Shown: in pieces, positions 22,360 to 31,049 of the stretch
Numbering within the stretch: the first letter of the stretch is position 1
Layout of the letters: each line of letters begins with the position of its first letter
Assembly (NCBI GenBank): GCA_958299035.1
Contig: CATQJL010000112.1
Coordinates: 15,290,880-15,354,879 of the forward strand
Direction of reading: 5' to 3'
DNA from: Cylicocyclus nassatus
Taxonomy: Eukaryota > Nematoda > Chromadorea > Rhabditida > Strongylidae
Length of the DNA: 64,000 bases
The notes under the pieces: model-generated
Databases searched by the model: none
What the model saw: only the letters and a program-made list of their open reading frames with translations
Told to the model about the DNA's origin: nothing
Made by a program: the position numbers and the translations under genes

Positions 22360-23180
22360 AATGAGTTTTGTCTATATCTGTATAAGTCCGGGTCGGACTT
22401 AAATTAAGGCAGGGAGGTGTGAGTGAGTGTGAGTCAGTTTTCTAATTCGTTACTGTAGCTGACTCATGGAGTTACAGGGCGTGTCAGATGAGACGTTTGA
22501 GGAGCTGAGAAGAGAGAAGGACCGACAGTGGCCACAGCTGGCGACTCTCGACTCCGGGCCCCGTCGACCGTCTGCCAGCCATCCCTGCAGCCTCGCTTCC
22601 CCTCGCACAGAGTTCTTATTGCTCATAGTATTCATATATTGCCTTCTGCTTAATTTCCAATAAACTATGATTATCCTTCAACTGTTTGACCTCGGGACAT
22701 TTGCTGTCAGACAGACAGACTTACACACACTCACACAAAAACACGTAAAAATCTTTAGCCCGTTATTACTAGTTGGCTTTCTCGGTCCAGCCCGGGTCAT
22801 TGCTCACCTGCAGTGCAAGCCCCCCCCCCCCCTCTTATATGTTATGGATGGCTTACCCTGCCACATCCGCTTTGAAACTGCATCCTTGTGATCGTGAGGT
22901 AAAAATGAGCTTCACCGCCCTTTTTTACATTACTGTGGGAAAATGCTTGATTAAACATGATAAGTCTTCAGTTCCTTAGAAAAACGTAAACAAATCAATA
23001 AATCGATAGAAGGACTCAGCGAATTCCAGTGAAAGGTAGCCTAAAACCGTCCCCGGGGTCGAAAACATCTGTGTGCAAACTTTCAGCCCAATCGGTTGAA
23101 TGGCGCGCGTTTCTATAACTCACATACCCTCCAAACAGACAATTTTTGAGTTTTATATATACAGAGATGGTGATCTTATG
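22360..23180. other. Non-coding stretch after the helicase remnant
   Basis: No gene. There is an AATAAA near 22660, a C14-type homopolymer near 22815, and around 23030-23165 a segment ending 'tttatatatacagagatgg' that resembles a retroelement tail such as the one near 17.6 kb. The segment 22380-22700 could be a terminal region of the helicase-bearing element, but I cannot prove it. Confidence 0.35.
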
Positions 23181-23189
23181 CGCTGCGGA

Positions 23190-23680
23190 TATCAATAATC
23201 ACTAGTGCGACGAGGCATCAACGGTGGGAACTTGAAAGGCGACGTCAGAAAGACGATGTCATTTCTGTTGATATTCCTAGTGACAACATCAAAATGCTGG
23301 TCCGTAAGACACTCTACGACAACTACTGCAGAATCCAATCTGTGTGGTTTGTCCATCCGGTAAAGTTGGTGACTGCGGTAAGACTGCTGTCATATATGAG
23401 AATGAATGTATCGAGTGCGGCGCCACTTATATCGGAGAGACCGCTTTGGATAAGAATGAAAGAACATCTTGCCAGCAAGAGGCAAGGAAGTCTTACCACC
23501 CCGCTTGTAGACACAGGGTTCGATTCATTCTGATAAAGACTTCGAAATTAGATGTACTGTACTAGCACACGCGTACATACTGCTAGTATAGAAGCTTTCG
23601 AGACATACTGGATTGTTGAAGAAATCCATGCATGAACAGCCGAAATGAGTGCGCGTCAATCACGAACAACTTCAACTTTT
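23190..23680 (+). pseudogene. Penelope-like element C-terminus (GIY-YIG domain)
   Basis: Frames read CPSGKVGDCGKTAVIYENEC and ECGATYIGETALD (23.35-23.46 kb), then RMKEHLASKRQGSLTTPL in a neighbouring frame, then DFEIRCTVLAHA and SRNECASIT in further frames. YIGET preceded by VIYE is the GIY-YIG endonuclease signature at the C-terminus of Penelope-like retroelements, and the CxxC before it is usual there. At least three frame changes make it inactive. The reverse transcriptase proper is missing. Hammerhead-like motifs typical of Penelope terminal repeats lie 1.4 kb downstream. Confidence 0.82.
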
Positions 23681-23689
23681 GTTGCTGTT

Positions 23690-24400
23690 TGAGTTGAAGA
23701 ATGCCACTGATTAATATTAATATGGTACACTTGCACATTTTCGTTTGTGACATTCGAAGGTAAAATCGAGGCTGGCCAGGGGTGGAAGATGTATGTGGTG
23801 GGGTAGAGCATAGTATCTGAATCTCTTACCGCTGCAGGTCTTTGAAGAAGACGAACACGCCGAAATGTCAGGCCGCCATTAACAATAAACATCTACTTAC
23901 CTCAGAACCTACTAATCTCGGTATCTACTAACCTCGGTCCTACTATCTACTAACTTTACTCACTACAATACTAACAATGCCGAGGTTTACGAAAGAGGAA
24001 ACTTGGAAGCTACTTACTGGTAACCATGAACGTTTTTTATATGAGTTCGCTTTGACAACTTGCGCTCTTGAGCCTATGCCTGTCCTCTCAACATGCGTGC
24101 TTTGATGTGACATCGATAAGGTGCACTACCGCCGTCTACCACCTGGTAATTTCTTTTCAAGCACACCACGCATACGATAGGCCTTGCGTCTGTCAAACGT
24201 GCGCTTACGTTTGAGTGATGATAGCATTGACACATCTTAAATCATTACGAGGATAATGACAAGGTACTGACTTCTGTCACTACTAGGAAATGGACAATTG
24301 CTCAGTATCATGTGGAAGATGATGCGCACAGGTACAGAGTCTAGGAGAATTCGAACATAACTACGAAATCAGCAAGATGAACAATCAAAAAGAATGTTTA
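23690..24400. other. Gene-free stretch
   Basis: Short pieces of unassigned sequence between the Penelope remnant and the next foldback repeat. Repeated 'ctaac/tactaac' strings occur near 23905-23970. No supported gene. Confidence 0.4.
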
Positions 24401-24417
24401 CTCGGTAGTTTCTATAA

Positions 24418-24676
24418 GGGCCTGCAGGATCGCAGAGTCGGACGTGCGTACGGCCATTGCGCAGATGTGCGTCCGAAGATTCAGGTAGGTGCCAGAACTA
24501 TCCTGTTGAACAGGTTCATTCGGTTCACCACCTTTGCTGTTGGACAATGTAGTGATTTGACCCATGAACCTAACGAACCGGCTGAAGAGGATAAGTCTGG
24601 CACTTGCCTTGGTGGCAACGGACGTGCGCGGCGCAATGGCTGTACGCACGTCCGACTTTCGCGATCCTGCAGGCCC
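24418..24676. repeat. Foldback repeat, 259 bp
   Basis: The arms start gggcctgcaggatcgc and end with gcgatcctgcaggccc. The internal blocks 'gtcggacgtgcgtac' and 'gtacgcacgtccgac' match as complements. The loop is only about 40 bases. It is a non-coding foldback or MITE. Confidence 0.85.
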
Positions 24677-24683
24677 CTATACA

Positions 24684-24829
24684 GGGTGGAGGACATTAGG
24701 TCGCCGAATTTGGAAGAGTCCCGCGCGGATTCCCTGCAGGAACGCATGTCCGCGCATGTACAAGGGTGCGTATTTGTCGCAAATGACCGCGGGGACCGCT
24801 CTTTTTCGGCGACCTAATGTCCCCCACCC
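24684..24829. repeat. Second foldback repeat, 146 bp
   Basis: It opens gggtggaggacattaggtcg and closes with the complement (cgacctaatgtcccccaccc). Between them 'tgcaggaacgcatgtcc' gives weaker internal pairing. It starts eight bases after the previous foldback and may be part of one composite element. Confidence 0.75.
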
Positions 24830-25045
24830 CCTATACATGTGAATTCTTCACATGAAAGTTTCTCATCTGGGGCAGGCGCGGACACGGAGTGCTGTGCACT
24901 TCGGACGGAGGTAACTACATATCAATCTCCTTAGAAACTTCGCCTTCGCTGTCCTGTTTAAAGCAATGGTCCACTCCAGCAACTCCTTCTTTGGTGAATG
25001 TGTGATTCAAGCGGTCGACGAAGATGGTAACACTGTTTACTATGG

Positions 25046-25090
25046 AACAATGGCCTACGTTTCGGCGCTGTCGCCTTCGTCAGAGCTTGG
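25046..25090 (-). ncRNA. Hammerhead-ribozyme-like motif (minus strand)
   Basis: Read on the minus strand, CTGACGA (25083-25077) is followed by one extra A, a stem II (GGCG/CGCC with loop ACAG), GAAAC (25063-25059) and GTA. This is the order of a hammerhead core. Stem III is reduced to the self-complementary ACGU, as in minimal Penelope ribozymes that act as dimers. Stem I is only about three base pairs. The extra A before stem II departs from the consensus, so activity is uncertain. Confidence 0.5.
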
Positions 25091-25149
25091 AATTCGAAGT
25101 CATCAGGCATCTATCTAGCATCAAGATAGATGCGATGACTGCGACTTCC

Positions 25150-25192
25150 AGGCTCTGACGAAGGCGACAGCGCCGAAACGTAGGCCATTGTA
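25150..25192 (+). ncRNA. Hammerhead-ribozyme-like motif (plus strand)
   Basis: CTGACGA at 25155-25161, then A, then stem II GGCG-ACAG-CGCC (25063-type pairing at 25163-25174), GAAAC at 25175-25179 and GTA at 25180-25182. The sequences GGCU before and GGCC after could form a four-pair stem I that includes one wobble. Cleavage would be expected after the A of GUA. It is the mirror copy of the minus-strand motif about 75 bases to the left. The one-base insertion between the core and stem II is the main doubt. Confidence 0.55.
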
Positions 25193-25339
25193 TCATAGTA
25201 AACAGTGTCACCATCTTGGTCAACCGCTCGAATCACAGGTTCATCAAGTGACAAGCCATACCAAGGTTCAAGGATAGCCGAACATGGACAATACTCCTTT
25301 AATATGCAATTCAAGTATGTAACGGCGTCCGTTGGTACA

Positions 25340-25860
25340 CTATGGTAGGAAAATCCGCAGCATCCTGACGTTTGAAGTGACCACCTCCCAGACCATTACG
25401 GAAGACGGATAATCCTTCCCTCTTGGAATCCATTTGTTTTTGGCGTCTTGAATATGGTAATCCTGTTGTTGTGGCGAAAAATCCAGCTCCAGGTGAAAAG
25501 TTTTCCGTCGATGTAATGAGTGCGTCTTTCTTTCACGATGTTGAAGATGGTTCTGCGGCTGACTGATGGACGGCTTAGAAGCCACCTCACTTCAGAATAA
25601 TTTCGATAAATGTGCTCCGGTTGGCGTTTCTGACATTGTGAGCAGTGACAGTAGCCGCTTTACCACTCTTAGCACAATCCTGGGTGCTGTTGGTATCTCG
25701 GAAACGACGCAGAGTGAACCAGACTCGCTTTTGTGAAATTCCTAGAATCCTCGGCAAAACATTCGTCAGCTTTTCTCTCCTCATACGTCATGAACAGCGC
25801 TCGCTCCTTTTGAGAAGGCATATTTCGGGGTGGGAATGAAGCGTCCAATTGGCTTGCATA
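25340..25860 (-). pseudogene. Broken Tc1/mariner-like transposase
   Basis: The minus-strand frame starting near 25784 reads RVWFTLRRFRDTNSTQDCAK and KSGKAATVTAHNVRNANRS, like the second helix-turn-helix and linker of Tc1-type transposases. The next frames contain RPSVSRRTIFNIVKE and, near 25350-25410, VMVWEVVTSNVRMLRIFLP, the region around the second catalytic aspartate (normally VMVWGG...D). Large parts are missing and the catalytic residues are not all present. No matching TIRs were found. Confidence 0.72.
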
Positions 25861-25893
25861 ACAATAGAACAAGAAAAACATATATATTCATTC

Positions 25894-26077
25894 CATGACT
25901 AGGAGACGCGGGACCGCATTGCACACATTGCCTAAACAAGCCTAATCGTGTACTTAGCAGGTTTATACTTGTTATTTATCTCGTCCAGGTTTATTTATTC
26001 TTTGGAAACAGGGAAGAGCAAATTCATTTCTTGTAAGGACGATGTTCGCAATGCGGTCTCGCGTCTCCTAGTCATAG
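25894..26077. mobile_element. MITE with CTAGGAGACGCG ends, copy 1
   Basis: The ends read ATGACTAGGAGACGCGGGAC and the complement of ATGACTAGGAGACGCGAGAC, giving terminal repeats of nearly 30 bp. The element is about 184 bp and AT-rich inside. A second copy lies at 39862-40046 in the same orientation. No target duplication is clear, so the superfamily is unknown. Confidence 0.82.
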
Positions 26078-26079
26078 AA

Positions 26080-26438
26080 TAGATGATAACAACAGACAAA
26101 AATCTGCAGAGCAGCGAAGGATACATTGACAGCAAAATTTGTTTAAGAATATTCCCGCCAACCTGTACGTGCTCTTTAAACGTCGACTGCAAATCTGTTA
26201 TCATTCATTTCCTTGATTGTCACATATTAAACAACTTGTAGGTTGCCACCCCCTTCTACAATTACAAGGGCCAAGATTGTCAGCTTGCTTTCGAAGAAGA
26301 TGCCTTGACTTCAACAGTGGTTTGATTTCTGAATATTGATTGTTTAGCTTGTTAAGTTCTCTTATGTTTTCCGCATTTTTAGCCGTATAATGAAGAGTTG
26401 ATGTTGTTACTACAGTTACAAAGGTGCAAAACACATCC
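26080..26438. other. Gene-free stretch
   Basis: A 77-codon minus-strand frame (26201-26434) contains a CNCRRGWQPTSCLIC segment with four cysteines but no family that I recognise. I do not call it a gene. Confidence 0.35.
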
Positions 26439-26446
26439 TTTCCTTA

Positions 26447-26802
26447 CAGTGGCGTACCGAGGGGGGGGGGGCGGGGGGGGGGGGGGGGGCGCGCGAAATT
26501 TTTGAAAGTTACTTACATGAGTTATAAAAATGTGCAAATGATTTGTTTATTTTTGTAAACAATTAAAATAATTTTTAAAATTTTTTAAAAATTCAAATTA
26601 GCCTTATAAAAAAAATTTTTTCGGGGGCGTGGCTGACGTCACGCCCCCTTTTTCCAGATTTTAGGGGTTGGGGGCCCGCAAAATTGTTGAGAAGCCCCCC
26701 TAAAATTTTTTCGGAGTGCGTGGCTAACGCCACGCACCTTCATTTGAAAAGTTTTTTTGCCGCGCCCCCCCCCCCCGAGCCGAAATCCTGGGTACGCCAC
26801 TG
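26447..26802 (-). mobile_element. hAT-like MITE, copy 2
   Basis: A 356-bp element with ends CAGTGGCGTACC and its exact complement. The perfect 8-bp duplication TTTCCTTA lies at 26439-26446 and 26803-26810, which strongly supports hAT-type transposition. It is a reverse-orientation copy of 13122-13470. It contains long G and C homopolymer runs near both ends (26460-26490 and 26764-26776). Confidence 0.92.
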
Positions 26803-26811
26803 TTTCCTTAT

Positions 26812-27198
26812 GGAGTAATGGGTGAGGCCGATGTGCATTTTCTTGTTGTCTGCCTAGAACTTAGCATGCAAATATCTTGCTGAAGCGGTCCTCTCTATTC
26901 TTATACACATTGTGAACTTTAAGAGAAGAAAATTTCTAGTTTAAAATAACTGAACATTGGCAAAGTAGTCTTGTTTTTGCATATGGGAAATTTTAATCGT
27001 TATGATGTTTGTAAGCCATTGATTTTTTTAATCTTAATAATAAAATCTTTATTATTAATAGCATATTCACCTAAAACTCAAGTGAAAGTGAAAGGTCTTG
27101 TTTCATATGGAAAACAATATATTATATCAGCATCAGAACTTCTCCATGAGATCTTCACTTTTCATGTTAGCTTTTTTCTCTGGTAATGCCGCCGCTAC
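26812..27198. other. Region downstream of the SLC17-like gene
   Basis: AT-rich, non-coding. It should contain the 3' UTR of the minus-strand transporter. No clear AATAAA is seen on the minus strand right after its stop. Confidence 0.4.
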
Positions 27199-29973
27199 CT
27201 AAAAAGTATGACGATTATTTTCTGATTTTAAATTTGTATCAAAAGTATAATTTACTTTATGACCCGTCCATTCTGCTGCTTCACCCTTTGCAACGAACAC
27301 AAATGGAGCGTTGACTGCGATTACGATAGCGCTCAATCCAAGGAACAAACGACTCCACTAAAATTACAATGTATTTTTAAAGGACGTCAAATTCTATCTG
27401 AGGTATACCTGTTCGGGAGTGTTATCCGGACATACAAAATTTATAGCTACAGGTATAAAAAGAACATTGAAGGAGGTTAAAAATGAGATCACTGACATCA
27501 CAAAATGTGAATATTGTCCTGCTACCTGCAAAGAAATAATAAGGTAAAAAATTTTTGATTTTGATCTACTGGGAATTGAGGAAAAAGACCTACCACTTGT
27601 GCACATTTAATAATTCCTACTACATTGATACCACTGAATACGATTGCTGCTGTGTAGATACTTTGAGCTATTCGAGCTTCTCTGAGCTGAAATAGAGATA
27701 TTTGACTTTTAAAAAATTTACTGAAACAAAATTAAATCCTGTTTCTTTTTTACTTCCACGACTCTCAATTTTTTCAGAGGAAATTATCACAAAAATTTCT
27801 GTGATTCAGTAAAATATTCTCAGTTTTCGTTCTCTAGGATAAAAAATACTCACATTTGCAAGTGTAACTATACATATGGCCATCATTCCTTGTGATAATG
27901 CGGCAAAGAAAATAAATCGCCATTTTCCAGAAATGCATGTGGCTTTGTCAGATACTGGACCTATTACAAATTTTACTATAGCCGAGAGTATATGAGGCAA
28001 AGCGGTGGCGAATCCTGTCGAGGCGATGCCTAAGTGAAGAACCTGAAAAATTTGGCAATTGAGAGATTTCCAATTTTTGCTGGGAGATTACTGTAGCATA
28101 CCTTATTAATATAAGTAGGGCCATACATCAAAAAAATTTGAAATGCAAGATTTCCGCCCATAACCGAAAACCATACGCCGAGTATACATGGATCAGTAAA
28201 GATGGCTCTAAAATAAATTATATCGGTTAGGGTACGCTTTTTTTTTGTTGAAATCAAACCTATAAGGGATTCGTTGCTCCTTTTCATAACTTTTTCCATA
28301 GGAAATTTTCGCTAGTTCTTTGGGACCAACATTTCTGAAAAGAAGTTGTTGAAAAGTTGTGGCAAGTTATGAATTGTGAAAGTGCTTACTTATGGTCTGC
28401 CGGATCATCTGTGTAGAAAAAGTGATAAGTGAGAAATATCAATGCTGAGAGTAGCCCCTGTAACAAAATTATGTTAATCCTTAAATTTTCTGGTAGAAAA
28501 AGATGGTTTTTCACACCTGTAGATAAAAAACAGCTGGCCATCCGAATCGACTTTCACACAAAAACCCAGAGACTGGCATAGTAAGAATGTTGCAGAACTG
28601 AAAAAAGTACACTTTTGCTGCCAAAACCGTGCGCGAGTCGCGAAAATATACCTGCACATGACATGACAAGATAGCGATGAATGTGCCAGTAGCTTTCAAT
28701 GTCGACCATTGGGCTGGGGCAATACCAGTCATAGGAAATGATAGAGCAGTGCCTACACCCTAAAAAATTTCCATGAAGGTCGAGTTCCCTTTTTTTCTAT
28801 GTTTGAACAGCTTACTTGTAATACTCGCATAATAAATACGGCTGTAAATCCATATCTAACCGCAAAAGGAAAAAACAATGTTGCAATTGTTGTTAGTAAA
28901 CCGTTAATTGCTACAGCCGCACTGAAAACAAATTTGGGTTGATTTTGTTTTCTTGGCGGGACCATGAGGATCTGAATTTAGGAATAGAGCTTACCGTAAT
29001 CCGAGTTTTTGAATGAGTAACGAGTTTGGCACAGTGCCAAGAATGCAGCCTATTGCAATAGCCGAGAACAGCGAGTTCTTGTGTTTACTAGAGTCCAACC
29101 AGTGTACTGTAAAGTCGCAATTTTAAACGCGAGGAATTCAGGTAAAATATTGATTTTTGAAGATTAAAATTCTCAGGCACGCAGATGTAATATGTACTAT
29201 TTTCGCATAAAGACTCTGTAACACTTACATCTAGAAAATTTCTGTATGAAGAAATTTTATTTTTAGAAAATTTTTGTCCGAACCTTCCTCTTGTTTTTAT
29301 TTTTTTCATTTTCGTTTTTAAATACTCTTTGTTCTAATTTATATTGCAAACTTTTGTGATTTTTCATATTTTGAGTTTCTATTATATAACTTTTATATCT
29401 TTTTTTGTGAAAGGATATCTCGACTACTATTAGTTCCGAATTTTATTCTAATGATTTCGTCGTTTTTTTTCTTTCCTTTTTTTCAAATTTACTACTATCT
29501 CTAACTCTATGTAAGGACTTTTGATGCGCACATTTCGATTGCTTTGAGCAAACCCTAATGTTTCTGATGTCTGGCGACCTAATTTTTAATTTTAAAAAAA
29601 CTCGAACGAATTTCAACTCTGTTTGAGATGTGACATCTGTTTGTTCAGTGGAATACCTCAAATGCTGCTACAAAATTCAATGGAATTCATAATTCATATT
29701 GCAAATTTTCTATTCTAAATAGGATCATAAACACACGAATTGGGATGTTTCGAAGCGAAGTTTTGAGAAATGGTGCGCAAGAACTTTTGTGCCAATTTAA
29801 TTTTCAATAGACTGACCTTCGGTAGTATTGTTGTTCTGACGATAATAGTCCGTCTTGACATCGTCCATACAGATGATCGTAAAATTCAGTGCTAGACTGT
29901 TCGAGAAGATCAACGTCAAGCAAGCCAAGCTCAACGCAAGGACTATGTATCGTGTTCGACCGGCGAAATACAT
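27199..29973 (-). CDS. SLC17-like major facilitator transporter
   Basis: Twelve exons, all with GT-AG junctions and matching phases, encode 456 residues: 29817-29973, 28995-29106, 28816-28921, 28652-28759, 28517-28597, 28390-28457, 28260-28334, 28102-28207, 27854-28042, 27594-27686, 27409-27525 and 27199-27357. The N-terminus (TRYIVLALSLACLTLIFSN, then LALNFTIICM) and the segments SAIAIGCILGTVPNSLL, GVGTALSFPMTGIAPAQW and GWPAVFYLQGLLSAL match nematode members of the sodium/phosphate and anion transporter family SLC17. It has about 12 hydrophobic segments and a hydrophilic central loop around residues 180-210. It should sit in a cell or organelle membrane and move an organic or inorganic anion; the substrate cannot be read from sequence. 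I chose the ATG directly after TTGCAG, a possible trans-splice site. Confidence 0.88.
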
Positions 29974-29979
29974 CTGCAA

Positions 29980-30511
29980 GTAGTGGTTCTGTAGACGATT
30001 GTTACTAGAAGAAGGCGTTTTGGATGATTCATCTCACTGTACGAGAACTCATCCCGAACATAAGGAATGGCTGACACTATTACTGGAAGAGAGTGATTTT
30101 CGTATTACTTGGGTTTTATGAGAAAAGGAAATCCCTCTCAAAGCTAACGTCTAGCGCCTTAGCGAACTTGTTGTGAAGCGATTAATCGTGGGTGGATGTT
30201 TATTTCTTATGTTTTCATTAGAGAAGTGGATGCGATCAGTGGTTTCCTGAAAGCATACGTCTAGAAGTCTTTTCTTAGAAATTTGGAAAATCCAGCTATT
30301 CGATTATATCTTTTTTCACTAGCTCTTTGATTTGGAAATGCATCTCACTGTTTCATCAGTAACTGTGCATAATTTTTTGAATTTTCCTAACCACCGATTC
30401 TGCTTCAATCTTTACTTTTTACAGCGTCAACAATTATTGATTTCTTGATTTTATATTCTATATTATTTTAGAGAGTATGGAAAGACCTGTTAAGATGAAA
30501 AACTGTTATTA
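29980..30511. other. Gene-free stretch upstream of the transporter
   Basis: Presumed promoter side of the SLC17-like gene. No TATA box or other element stands out. Confidence 0.4.
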
Positions 30512-30513
30512 TA

Positions 30514-31044
30514 CAGGGTGTCCCAAAATAATGTGCACACTGTTTGATTTTGGATAACTCTTTTGTATCGATGTTTCTTGCGGATCTCAAGGTACCATAT
30601 AAAAGGGCTAAGACTAACTTAGATTTTCAGTATATGGCGAATCAGCGATCTCGACTCATTACTGTAGGATTATGGTAGAAATTTCGGAGTGGTTTTTGGG
30701 CCTTTGACGGGCAAAAAAGGCGTTGAAAAAATTCTTAGAAAATTGGAATAGGCACATTGAGGTTTCTACGGTAGGTTACGGTAGAGGTTGATGTCGCAAT
30801 AAGATTCTGCATCCCCGGGAACCTTAATGTGCCTATTCCAATTTCCTAAGAATTTTTACGCTTTTTTTGCCCGTCAAAGGCCCAAAAAACAGCCCAAAAT
30901 TCCTACCGTAGTCCTACAGTAATGAGTGGAGATCGCTGATTCGTCATATACTTTAAATCTAAGTTAGTTGGGATCCGCAAGAAACACCGATACAAAAGGG
31001 TTATTCAAAATCAAACAGTGTGCACATTATTTTGGGACACCCTG
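30514..31044. mobile_element. 531-bp foldback MITE (CAGGGTGTCCC ends)
   Basis: The ends are CAGGGTGTCCCAAAATAATG and the exact complement. TA flanks both sides (30512-30513 and 31045-31046). The arms extend about 240 bases each toward a centre near 30780 with a few mismatches. TA duplication and CAGGGTG ends fit a Tc1/mariner-mobilised MITE. It is non-coding. Confidence 0.92.
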
Positions 31045-31049
31045 TATAT

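Larger units (their letters stand above)
24998..25243. repeat. Snap-back Penelope-type terminal repeat
   Basis: About 120 bases at 24998-25118 recur as the reverse complement at 25122-25243, with almost no spacer. Both arms carry the block CTGACGAAGGCGACAGCGCC followed by GAAACGTAGGCC. Penelope-like elements often have hammerhead-containing terminal repeats that can lie in opposite orientation, so this is most simply two such repeats head-to-head without the gene between them. The central spacer itself folds (gcatctatct/agatagatgc). Confidence 0.7.

Noticed and set aside
23505..23535. tRNA B-box-like string GGTTCGATTC
   Set aside because: No matching A box or cloverleaf, and the string is part of the Penelope coding remnant.
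28753..28965. Start codon MVPPRKQ within the transporter region
   Set aside because: This belongs to an intron; the acceptor TTTTCAG at 28922 gives the in-phase exon AAVAINGLL.
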